Both the position numbers and the translations under genes were made by a program. Under the pieces are notes generated by a model. It was not told where the DNA came from, did not search any database, and saw only the letters and a program-made list of their open reading frames with translations. DNA of 11,909 bases from DASQFU01 sp035632955 (GTDB lineage Bacteria > Eisenbacteria > RBG-16-71-46): NCBI GenBank assembly GCA_035632955.1, contig DASQFU010000078.1, positions 1 to 11,909 of the forward strand. The letters are read 5' to 3'. Shown here piece after piece: positions 1-6,190 of this stretch. Every line of letters begins with the position of its first letter. The first letter of the stretch is position 1.

Positions 1-59
1 CACGCCACACGGCTGCGGCGCACGAGGGAGACGTGATACAACGTGTCGGGATCGGCCAC
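1..59 (-). CDS. 5' fragment of an unidentified protein gene leaving the left edge
   Basis: A GTG codon at 59-57 opens a stop-free minus-strand frame reading MADPDTLYHVSLVRRSRVA before the window ends. Only 19 codons are visible, so the product cannot be named. The case for a real gene rests on two things seen in the sequence: third codon positions are overwhelmingly G or C, and a near-consensus promoter (-35 TTGACC, -10 GATAAT) ends 8 bases before the GTG, the same geometry seen at three other starts in this window. No Shine-Dalgarno precedes the GTG, so translation would be leaderless. The gene would be divergent from the ABC-F gene at 152. A start further left, outside the window, cannot be excluded. 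Confidence 0.4.
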   Translation of the reverse strand, partial: MADPDTLYHVSLVRRSRVA

Positions 60-62
60 CGT

Positions 63-77
63 CGCGGATTATCCGCG
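63..77. promoter_or_regulatory. Perfect 15-base palindrome over a -10 box (operator candidate)
   Basis: CGCGGATTATCCGCG has two 7-base arms that are exact reverse complements around one central T. It contains the whole minus-strand -10 box (68-73). A dimeric repressor bound here would block that promoter and perhaps affect the divergent ABC-F gene. No specific regulator family is recognised, and no second copy was noticed in the window. Confidence 0.4.
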
Positions 78-97
78 GCCTTTGTTGCGCCGGTCAA
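68..97 (-). promoter_or_regulatory. Sigma70-type promoter for the left-edge gene
   Basis: Read on the minus strand, TTGACC (97-92) and GATAAT (73-68) are separated by 18 bases and each match the bacterial housekeeping consensus at 5 of 6 positions. The predicted transcription start is near 61, about two bases before the GTG at 59, so the mRNA would be almost leaderless. The prediction is from sequence only. Confidence 0.5.
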
Positions 98-151
98 TCG
101 AGGTCGAGCCCGCGGGGTCACGCGCGGAACACCCACTGCCGGACCGGACGC

Positions 152-2092
152 ATGATCCAGCTCCAAGACATCTCCTATTCGGTCGGACAGCGCGTTCTGT
201 TCGAGGAGCTCGACTGGGTGATCGCCCCGGGCGACCGCTGCGCGCTCGTGGGTCCGAACGGGACCGGCAAAACCACTCTGCTCCGGATCATCCTGGGCGA
301 GCTGACACCGGACCGTGGCGTGCGCGTGCTGGCGCGCGGCACGCGCCTCGGGTATCTGCCGCAGGAGGCCGCCGAGCGCTTCGATGGGACGGTGCTCGAG
401 CGCGCGCTGGAAGCGCACCGTCATGTGCTCGATCTGCGCGAAGAGCTGGACGCACTGCACCAGCGCCTGCAGGGCATCGCGCCCGACGAGCCGTCGCTGC
501 CGGCACTGCTCGAGCGCGCCGGAGAGGTGCAGCACCGACTCGACCTGCACGACGAGCATGCGCTCGAGCCCGAAGCGCGGCGGGTGCTGACCGGGCTCGG
601 CTTCTCGACTGCCGACCAGGATCGCCCACTCGCCGAGTTCTCGGGCGGATGGCGCATGCGCGCCGCACTCGCCGCGCTGCTGCTCACCGACCCGACGCTG
701 CTGTTTCTCGACGAGCCGACCAACCATCTCGATCTGCCGGCAATGGAGTGGATCGAGGACTACCTGCAGGAGTTTCACGGCGGTCTGGTCGTCGTCTCGC
801 ACGATCGCGTGTTTCTGGATCGCGTCACGACCGAGGTGCGCGAGCTCGATGCCACGCGCCTGATCGACTATCCGATGAGGTTCACCCGCTACCTGGAGGA
901 GAAGGAGGCCCGCCGCGACCAGGTCGAGGCTCGCAACCAGCAGCTCGACCAGAAGATCGCGCAGCTCTCACGGTTCGTGGAGCGTTTCGGCGCCAAGAAC
1001 ACCAAGGCCGCGCAGGCGCAGAGCAAACGCAAGCAGATCGCACGCCTGAAGGAGCAGCAGGTGATCCTGCCGCGCCGGGCGAAGAGCATCCGCTTCCAGT
1101 TTCCGACGCCTCCGCACGCCGGACGGACGTTGCTCGAGCTCCAAGATGCCGCGTTCGGCTACGACGCGCGCGACGTGTTCGCGAACGCCGAAGTCGAGAT
1201 CCAGCGGGGCGAGAAGGTCGCGATCGTCGGCGCCAACGGCGCCGGTAAAACGACACTGCTGCGCGTGCTCGCCGGGCAGCTCGCGCCGCGGGCCGGGACA
1301 CGCGAGTGCCCGCCGCTCACGCGCTTCGCGTACTTCGCGCAGCACGCGGCCGAGACGTTGGACCCGGCCGCGACCGTGCTCGAGTCGCTCGAGCGCGACG
1401 CGCCGCCGGAGTGGCGCCCGCGGTTGCGCAGCATGCTCGGGAGCTTCCTGTTCACGGGCGACGACGTGTTCAAGCTGTGCCGGGTGCTGTCCGGGGGTGA
1501 GCGACAACGCGTCGCGCTCGCGCGCATTCTGATGGAGTCCGCCAACCTGTTGCTGCTCGACGAGCCGACCCATCATCTCGATCTCGCCGGCAAGGAGGTG
1601 CTCGAGGATGCGCTCGACCAGTACCCGGGCGGGATCGTGGTCGTCACCCACGACCGCTCGCTGATGGCGCGGCTCGCGACCCGTATGCTGGAGGTCGATC
1701 ACGGCCGCGTCGTCCCCTACCCCGGCGGCTACGACGACTACGAAGCCGCGCGGGTGGCGCGCGCGGCGGAGGTCGAGCCCGAGCGGCCGTCCCCCCGCCC
1801 GGCGGCACGCCGCTCACCTGCCGGCGCGAGCACGCCCGCCGGTGCGAGCGCGCCCGCACCGCCAACCGGCGCCGAGCGGCGCGCGCGATCGCAATCGCAG
1901 CGCCGGCAGCGGGAGCTCGAGCGCGTGGAGAAAGATCTCGAGGCCCGCGAAGCCCGGCTCAAGGAGCTCGAGCAGAAACTCGCAGATCCTGAGATCTACC
2001 AGGACGGCGCGCGCGCGCGCGGACTGGTCGCCGACTACGAGAAGTTGCGCGCCGAGGTCGAATCGCTCTGGCAACGGCTGGAGCAGATCTAG
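152..2092 (+). CDS. ABC-F family ATPase (ribosome-associated type)
   Basis: This 646-residue protein has two ABC ATPase domains in one chain and no membrane segment. Domain 1 has Walker A GPNGTGKT (34-41), signature FSGGW (163-167), Walker B LLFLDEPT followed by NHLD (183-193) and switch SHD (216-218). Domain 2 has GANGAGKT (360-367), LSGGE (446-450), LLLLDEPT followed by HHLD (466-476) and THD (499-501). The charged stretch at about 240-320 is the interdomain linker that in ABC-F proteins reaches toward the ribosomal peptidyl-tRNA site. A Pro/Ala-rich spacer with PAGAS repeats (about 545-572) leads to a charged coiled coil (about 575-646), as in Uup and YheS relatives. Known members act in translation, relieving stalls or giving antibiotic protection; which applies here is unclear. 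The ATG at 152 gives a normal N-terminus, though no strong Shine-Dalgarno precedes it. Confidence 0.93.
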   Translation: MIQLQDISYSVGQRVLFEELDWVIAPGDRCALVGPNGTGKTTLLRIILGELTPDRGVRVLARGTRLGYLPQEAAERFDGTVLERALEAHRHVLDLREELDALHQRLQGIAPDEPSLPALLERAGEVQHRLDLHDEHALEPEARRVLTGLGFSTADQDRPLAEFSGGWRMRAALAALLLTDPTLLFLDEPTNHLDLPAMEWIEDYLQEFHGGLVVVSHDRVFLDRVTTEVRELDATRLIDYPMRFTRYLEEKEARRDQVEARNQQLDQKIAQLSRFVERFGAKNTKAAQAQSKRKQIARLKEQQVILPRRAKSIRFQFPTPPHAGRTLLELQDAAFGYDARDVFANAEVEIQRGEKVAIVGANGAGKTTLLRVLAGQLAPRAGTRECPPLTRFAYFAQHAAETLDPAATVLESLERDAPPEWRPRLRSMLGSFLFTGDDVFKLCRVLSGGERQRVALARILMESANLLLLDEPTHHLDLAGKEVLEDALDQYPGGIVVVTHDRSLMARLATRMLEVDHGRVVPYPGGYDDYEAARVARAAEVEPERPSPRPAARRSPAGASTPAGASAPAPPTGAERRARSQSQRRQRELERVEKDLEAREARLKELEQKLADPEIYQDGARARGLVADYEKLRAEVESLWQRLEQI

Positions 2093-2108
2093 ACTCGGGT
2101 TCCTCGCG

Positions 2109-2137
2109 TTGACGCCATCCGGGGCCGCGGCTATCGT
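2109..2137 (+). promoter_or_regulatory. Promoter for the shell protein gene
   Basis: TTGACG (2109-2114), a 17-base spacer and TATCGT (2132-2137) form a sigma70-like promoter in the 53-base gap after the ABC-F gene. The ATG at 2146 starts 8 bases after the -10 box and has no Shine-Dalgarno, which predicts an mRNA with almost no 5' leader. The shell gene may therefore be transcribed independently of the ABC-F gene. Confidence 0.5.
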
Positions 2138-2145
2138 GCCGCGCC

Positions 2146-2787
2146 ATGGCGGACGTCTCTCTGCGCACGTACATCTTTCTCGACAGCCTTCAGCCCCAGT
2201 TCGCGGCGTTCATCGGCACCACCGCGCGCGGCTTCCTGCCGGTCGCCGGCGTCGCCTCGCTGTTCATCGAGACGGCGCCCGGTCTGATCATCAACCGGAT
2301 CATGGACGTCGCGCTCAAGGCCACGCGCGCCACCCCTGCGATCATGGTCGTCGAGCGCGCGTTCGGGCTGCTCGAGATCCATCATGACGACAAGGGTCAG
2401 GTGCAGCTCGGCGGTCAGGCCGTGCTCGCCTACCTGAAGCTCTCGGAGGGCGATCGGGTCAAGCCGCGCGTGGTCTCCGACCAGGTGATCCGCGGCGTCG
2501 AGCCGTACCACGCGCAGCTCATCAATCGTATGCGCTACGGCGACATGCTGATTCCCGGCGAGTCGCTGTTCATCTTCGAGACCGAGCCGGCCGGCTACGT
2601 CGCGTTCGCGGCCAACGAGGCGTTGAAGGCGGCGCGGGTGAAGCTGATCGACGCGTCGCTGTTCGGAGCGTTCGGGCGGCTCTACCTTTCAGGCCCGGAA
2701 GCCGACATCGACGCCGCGCGCGCCGCGGCGCTCGCGGCGATCGGCGGTGTCGGCGGCAAAGAGAGCGCGCGCACCGGCGGCGCTTAG
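2146..2787 (+). CDS. Tandem-BMC-domain microcompartment shell protein (BMC-T)
   Basis: This 213-residue protein contains two BMC folds. The first runs from about residue 37 (ASLFIETAPG, then helix DVALKATRATP and strand AIMVVERAFGLLE) to about 97. The second runs from about 139 (ESLFIFETEPAGY, then helix AANEALKAARV and strand LIDASLFGAFGRLYLSG) to about 200. The family forms pseudohexameric trimers that tile the protein shell around encapsulated enzymes. The loop with FGAFG lies where the central pore forms. From memory it resembles the Haliangium ochraceum BMC-T proteins whose trimers stack face to face. The first 36 residues (LRTYIFLDSLQPQ) belong to that type. No other shell gene, pentameric vertex protein or cargo enzyme is nearby, and the next gene converges 10 bases downstream. 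The family call is firm; partners are unknown. Confidence 0.88.
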   Translation: MADVSLRTYIFLDSLQPQFAAFIGTTARGFLPVAGVASLFIETAPGLIINRIMDVALKATRATPAIMVVERAFGLLEIHHDDKGQVQLGGQAVLAYLKLSEGDRVKPRVVSDQVIRGVEPYHAQLINRMRYGDMLIPGESLFIFETEPAGYVAFAANEALKAARVKLIDASLFGAFGRLYLSGPEADIDAARAAALAAIGGVGGKESARTGGA

Positions 2788-2797
2788 GCGGTCTCTC

Positions 2798-3697
2798 TCA
2801 ACGCCCGCCGGTGGCACGCCGCGCGTTCGCGCGGGCCCAGGCCAGCAGCAGATGCTCGTCCAGGAACGTCGTCACCGCGGCTTCGTAGCGCGCCTGCGAC
2901 TTCTTCCAACCTTCGTTGTGCCCGCCCGGAAGCAGCAGCAGGGTGTCCTTCTCCCCCGCGGCGCGCCATACGGCGCGCGATTGCTCCGGCGAGATCCGCC
3001 GGTCGCTCATGCAATGGATGAAGAGCAACGGGCGCTCCCGCAGCGTGGCCGCCGCGGCGAGAACGTCGTGAGCGCCGGGGTCGTGTCCGGTGACGACGAT
3101 GCCGAGACGGCGCGCGAGCGGCGTCGCCGGCCACGCCGGCAGCCAGACCCCGCGAAAGAAGTCCGCGATCGCTTCCGCTCCGGTCGAGAAGCCTGAGTCG
3201 TCGACCACAGCGCCGACATCGGGGTTGGCGGCCGCGAGGCGGATCGCGACGGAGCCGCCGAGCGACTCGCCGAACACTCCGATCGCGTGCCCGTCGAGAT
3301 CGGGCCGCGCGCGCAGCCAGTCCAGCGCCGCCTGCGCGTCGCTCAGCTCGTGGTGACCGAGCGTCGTCGGCAGCCGCCGGTGCTCGCGAGCGGATCGGAA
3401 ATCGATCGCCAGCACCGCGTAGCCGGCACGACTCAGGAAATGGCCGTAGCGCCACATCCGCTGGTGATTGCGGCCGTGCCCGTGGAGCAGGAGCACGGCC
3501 GCGGGCTCCGAGCCGCGGACGTACCAACCCTCGACCGCGTCGTCGCTCCCGACCGGGATGCGAACCTTCTCGGCCTTGGGGTCCAGGCTCTCGACGCCGC
3601 CGAGATCCACGGGCAGGGCCGGGAAGAACGCAAGCCACGCCCAGCCGGCCGCGAGCAGGATCGCGGCGGAGATGGCCGGTACCAGTACGCGATGCAT
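2798..3697 (-). CDS. Membrane-anchored alpha/beta hydrolase
   Basis: This 299-residue serine hydrolase has a hydrophobic N-terminal segment (about 5-25) that should act as an uncleaved anchor or signal, placing the catalytic domain outside the cytoplasmic membrane. The alpha/beta-hydrolase landmarks are in order: oxyanion-hole loop LLHGHGRN (71-77), nucleophile elbow GESLGG with Ser145, acid candidate Asp232 in CMSDRR and catalytic His260 in PGGHNEGW. The closest layout is that of the dienelactone hydrolase/BEM46-like group, which cleaves esters or small amides; the substrate is unknown. The ATG at 3697 is preferred because it directly precedes the hydrophobic segment, although its Shine-Dalgarno is weak. 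It lies 70 bases after the citrate synthase gene and may be the last gene of that run. Its stop is 10 bases from that of the convergent shell gene. Confidence 0.85.
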   Translation of the reverse strand: MHRVLVPAISAAILLAAGWAWLAFFPALPVDLGGVESLDPKAEKVRIPVGSDDAVEGWYVRGSEPAAVLLLHGHGRNHQRMWRYGHFLSRAGYAVLAIDFRSAREHRRLPTTLGHHELSDAQAALDWLRARPDLDGHAIGVFGESLGGSVAIRLAAANPDVGAVVDDSGFSTGAEAIADFFRGVWLPAWPATPLARRLGIVVTGHDPGAHDVLAAAATLRERPLLFIHCMSDRRISPEQSRAVWRAAGEKDTLLLLPGGHNEGWKKSQARYEAAVTTFLDEHLLLAWARANARRATGGR

Positions 3698-3755
3698 GGT
3701 TCGAGGGCCTTCACGCTCGGCCGGCGTGCGCGTCGAGCCGCCGAGCTGTGTATGA

Positions 3756-3781
3756 GCGTCGCGGGCGCTAGCGCTCGACGC
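3756..3781. repeat. Inverted repeat around the citrate synthase stop codon
   Basis: GCGTCG (3756-3761) and CGACGC (3776-3781) pair perfectly. Between them GCGCTAGCGC (3765-3774) can form a second short stem closing a CTAG loop, with a two-base bulge. The structure includes the stop codon of the citrate synthase gene (TAG on the minus strand). No T-tract follows on the minus strand, so it does not look like an intrinsic terminator. It could stabilise an mRNA end or be chance in GC-rich DNA. Confidence 0.3.
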
Positions 3782-4913
3782 GCAATCCCCGGGGCCCGAT
3801 GTACTCCGACTGCGGGCGGATCAGGTGATCCTCCGCATGCTGCTCGATGACGTGCGCGCTCCAACCCGCCACGCGCCCGCACGCGAACATGGCGACGAAC
3901 TGCTTGGGCTTGAGCCCCACTGACTGGAGCACCAGGGCGGTGTAGAACTCGACGTTGGTCTTGAGATTCCGTCCCGGCTTGACCTCGTCGAGCACGCGCA
4001 ACGTCGTCTGCTCGACGTGCCGAGCCAGATCGAACAGCTTGCGATCCTCGAGATGCGCTCCCGCCATCGCCTCGGCGACCTTGCTCAGCACCTCGGCGCG
4101 CGGATCCCGGACTTTGTAGACGCGATGACCGAATCCCATGATGCGCCGGCCTTCCGCTAGCTCCTTGCGAACCCACGGCTCGGCGTTGTCAGCGGACCGG
4201 ATGTCGACCAGCATGTCGAGCACAGGTCCCGGGGCGCCGCCGTGGAGTGGACCCTTCAGCGCTCCGATCGCGCCGGTCACGGCGCTCACCAGATCGGAGC
4301 GGGTGCTCGCGATCACGCGCGCGGCGAACGTCGACGCATTCATGCCGTGGTCCATCACCGTCACCCAGTAGGTGTCCAGCGCGCGCGCGGCGATCGGGTC
4401 CGGTTCCTTGCCGTGCACCATGTAGAGGAGGTTCGCGGCCAGCGACAGGTCTTCGCGCGGCGCGATCGGCTCCGCGCCGGCCGCGTAACGGCCGTGGGCC
4501 GCGATGATGGTCGGGAAGCGCGCCGCGAGCATCTTGGCGCGGGCGACATCGGCCTCGGGCGAAATGTCGTCGGGGTTCGACAGGTCGAGCGAAAGCGTGG
4601 CGCACGCCATGCGCAGCGCGTCGATCGGCGGCGCTTTGGCGGCGGCCTTGATCACGTTCAGAGTAGTTTCCGGCAGCTTGCGCAGTCCCGCCATCTCGCG
4701 ACTCAGCCCGGCGAGCTCGTCCTTGGTCGGGAGCGCGCCCTTCCACAGGAGATGCGCGGCCTCTTCGAACGTGACGCGGCCGGCGATCTCTTCGACGGAA
4801 TAGCCGCCGATGATCAGCTGCCCCGCGGTCCCGTCCACGTGGCTCAGGCGCGTGCGTGCGGCGACGACGCCGTCGAGCCCGCGTGGCGCGGGCGGAGTGC
4901 TGGTGGTCGACAT
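3768..4913 (-). CDS. Citrate synthase family enzyme (Glu variant at the catalytic acid)
   Basis: This 381-residue protein spans the family's usual length. It should condense oxaloacetate, or a related 2-oxoacid, with acetyl-CoA or propionyl-CoA. Visible active-site features are His189 in MDHGMNAS, His224 in GPLHGGAPG, His263 in MGFGHRVYK, and the C-terminal GRVAGWSAHVIEQ with Arg347. The position normally held by the catalytic Asp of NVDFYS is Glu322 (TNVEFYTA). From memory this Glu form occurs in a citrate synthase subgroup of actinobacteria and other GC-rich phyla, so it is probably functional. A longer frame reaches 5090, but the ATG at 4913 is chosen because GGAGG lies 5 bases upstream and the extra residues are atypical. 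Citrate versus 2-methylcitrate synthesis cannot be decided here. No prpB or prpD homologue is in the window. Confidence 0.93.
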   Translation of the reverse strand: MSTTSTPPAPRGLDGVVAARTRLSHVDGTAGQLIIGGYSVEEIAGRVTFEEAAHLLWKGALPTKDELAGLSREMAGLRKLPETTLNVIKAAAKAPPIDALRMACATLSLDLSNPDDISPEADVARAKMLAARFPTIIAAHGRYAAGAEPIAPREDLSLAANLLYMVHGKEPDPIAARALDTYWVTVMDHGMNASTFAARVIASTRSDLVSAVTGAIGALKGPLHGGAPGPVLDMLVDIRSADNAEPWVRKELAEGRRIMGFGHRVYKVRDPRAEVLSKVAEAMAGAHLEDRKLFDLARHVEQTTLRVLDEVKPGRNLKTNVEFYTALVLQSVGLKPKQFVAMFACGRVAGWSAHVIEQHAEDHLIRPQSEYIGPRGLRVER

Positions 4914-4918
4914 GGGAA

Positions 4919-4923
4919 CCTCC
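4919..4923 (-). promoter_or_regulatory. Shine-Dalgarno that sets the citrate synthase start
   Basis: GGAGG on the minus strand lies 5 bases before the ATG at 4913. It decides this start over in-frame ATGs further upstream, and shows that the organism also uses ordinary leadered initiation. Confidence 0.75.
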
Positions 4924-4952
4924 GGTTGAGCGAACCAGGATCGTTGACGGAC

Positions 4953-4958
4953 AGAATA
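4953..4958 (-). promoter_or_regulatory. Possible -10 box upstream of citrate synthase
   Basis: TATTCT on the minus strand lies about 40 bases before the citrate synthase ATG and would give a leader of roughly 33 bases. No convincing -35 box sits at the standard spacing, so the call is weak. The 80-base gap after the CoA-transferase gene leaves room for a promoter. Confidence 0.25.
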
Positions 4959-4993
4959 TCGCATCCGGCGCGGCCGAGGGCAAACCCCGCGTC

Positions 4994-6190
4994 TCAGGAC
5001 GGCGCGAAGCGCGCGAGGAACTCGCTCGTGTCGGCTCCGAGACTCGGCGGCGACGTGCGCAGCGGCGGTCGTTCGCCGGAAATGCGCCACGGCAGCGCGA
5101 GCAACGGCGGCCCTTCCGACGTCGCCGGCGCGGGCGAGCTCGTACCCCGTGCCCCGGCCCCCGGCGAGGCTCGCACCAGATCCCGCTCCCGCAACACTGG
5201 GTCCCGCATGACTTCGTCGAGATCACGCACGGGCCCGCATGGAACCCGGGCGGCTTGCAGGCGCTCGATCCACGCTGCGCGCGGCCGGCTAGCGAAGCGC
5301 CGGCTCAGATCCTCCACCACGCCGGTGCGGTGGAGCACGCGTTCCGGATTGCTCGCGTAGCGCGCGTCGCTCGCGAGCTCCGGAGCGTCGAGCGCGCTGC
5401 ACAGCCGCCGCCATTGCTCGTCGTTGCCGACCGCCACCACCAGCAGCCCGTCGGCGGCCTGGAACGTCTGGTAGGGAACGATCTGCGGATGCGCGTTGCC
5501 GTGGCGGCGCGCAGGCTGACCGGTCGCCAGCGCGGCTTGGGAGAGGTTCACGAGCGAGGCGACCCCCACTTCGTAGAGCGCGAGGTCGAGATGCGCCCCG
5601 CCCGCTCCCCGCAACCGTCCGACCAGCGCGGCCAGAATCGCTGCGGCCGCGTGAACACCGGTCAGGACGTCGATCACGGCGACGCCCACCTTGGTCGGCG
5701 GGCCATCGGGGGCGCCGGTCACGCTCATCAATCCCGTGAACCCCTGCATCACCGCGTCGTACCCCGGCAGGGTCGCGTACGGCCCGTCCTGGCCGAAGCC
5801 CGTGATCGAGCAGACGATCAGGTCCGGACGATCGCGGCGGAGCGAGCTGGCGTCGAGCCCATAGCGCGCGAGATCGCCGGGAACGAAGTTCTCGACCACG
5901 ACGTCCGACGCCAGGGCCGCGCGCCGCACCGCCGCGCGCGCGGCGCCGTCGTTGAAATCGAGCGCGACCGATCTCTTGTTGCGGTTGACGGAGAGAAAGT
6001 AAGCCGAAACGCCGGCCACGAACGGCGGCCCCCACGCTCGAGTCTCGTCGCCGAGACCCGGTCGCTCGACCTTCCATACTTCCGCGCCGAGATCGCCGAG
6101 CAACTGCGTGGCGTAGGGCCCGGCCAGAACGCGCGACAGATCGAGGACGGTGATTCCGGCGAGCGGTGCGGCCGGCGGCGGGCCGCTCAC
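4994..6190 (-). CDS. Family III (CaiB/BaiF-type) CoA-transferase
   Basis: This 398-residue enzyme should move coenzyme A between an acyl-CoA and a free carboxylic acid through an aspartyl-CoA anhydride intermediate. The family start LAGITVLDLSRVLAGPYATQLLGDLGAEVWKVE-type block (residues 9-42) is present. So are NRNKRSVALD (69-78), VVENFVPG (98-105), SITGFGQDGPY (128-138) and the catalytic Asp145 in PGYDAVMQG. The later HGNAHP and PCGPVRDLDEV motifs are typical of the succinyl-CoA-dependent dicarboxylate subgroup, but the true substrates cannot be read from sequence. The start is GTG at 6190, whose last two bases plus the next A form the TGA stop of the upstream peptidase (GTGA overlap), implying translational coupling. 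Its position before citrate synthase hints at central organic-acid metabolism, which is inference. Confidence 0.92.
   Translation of the reverse strand: MSGPPPAAPLAGITVLDLSRVLAGPYATQLLGDLGAEVWKVERPGLGDETRAWGPPFVAGVSAYFLSVNRNKRSVALDFNDGAARAAVRRAALASDVVVENFVPGDLARYGLDASSLRRDRPDLIVCSITGFGQDGPYATLPGYDAVMQGFTGLMSVTGAPDGPPTKVGVAVIDVLTGVHAAAAILAALVGRLRGAGGAHLDLALYEVGVASLVNLSQAALATGQPARRHGNAHPQIVPYQTFQAADGLLVVAVGNDEQWRRLCSALDAPELASDARYASNPERVLHRTGVVEDLSRRFASRPRAAWIERLQAARVPCGPVRDLDEVMRDPVLRERDLVRASPGAGARGTSSPAPATSEGPPLLALPWRISGERPPLRTSPPSLGADTSEFLARFAPS

Noticed and set aside
43..1248. Long plus-strand open frame overlapping the ABC-F gene
   Set aside because: Composition is mostly Arg, Ala and Pro, as expected from an off-frame reading of GC-rich coding DNA, and no domain is visible. 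The ABC-F frame explains the same DNA.
1819..1863. Short tandem repeat in the ABC-F gene
   Set aside because: It only encodes the PAGAS-type spacer; there is no sign of a mobile or regulatory repeat.
4914..5090. Longer citrate synthase with 59 extra N-terminal residues
   Set aside because: The extension is Arg-rich and unlike the family, and a Shine-Dalgarno sits 5 bases before the ATG at 4913.
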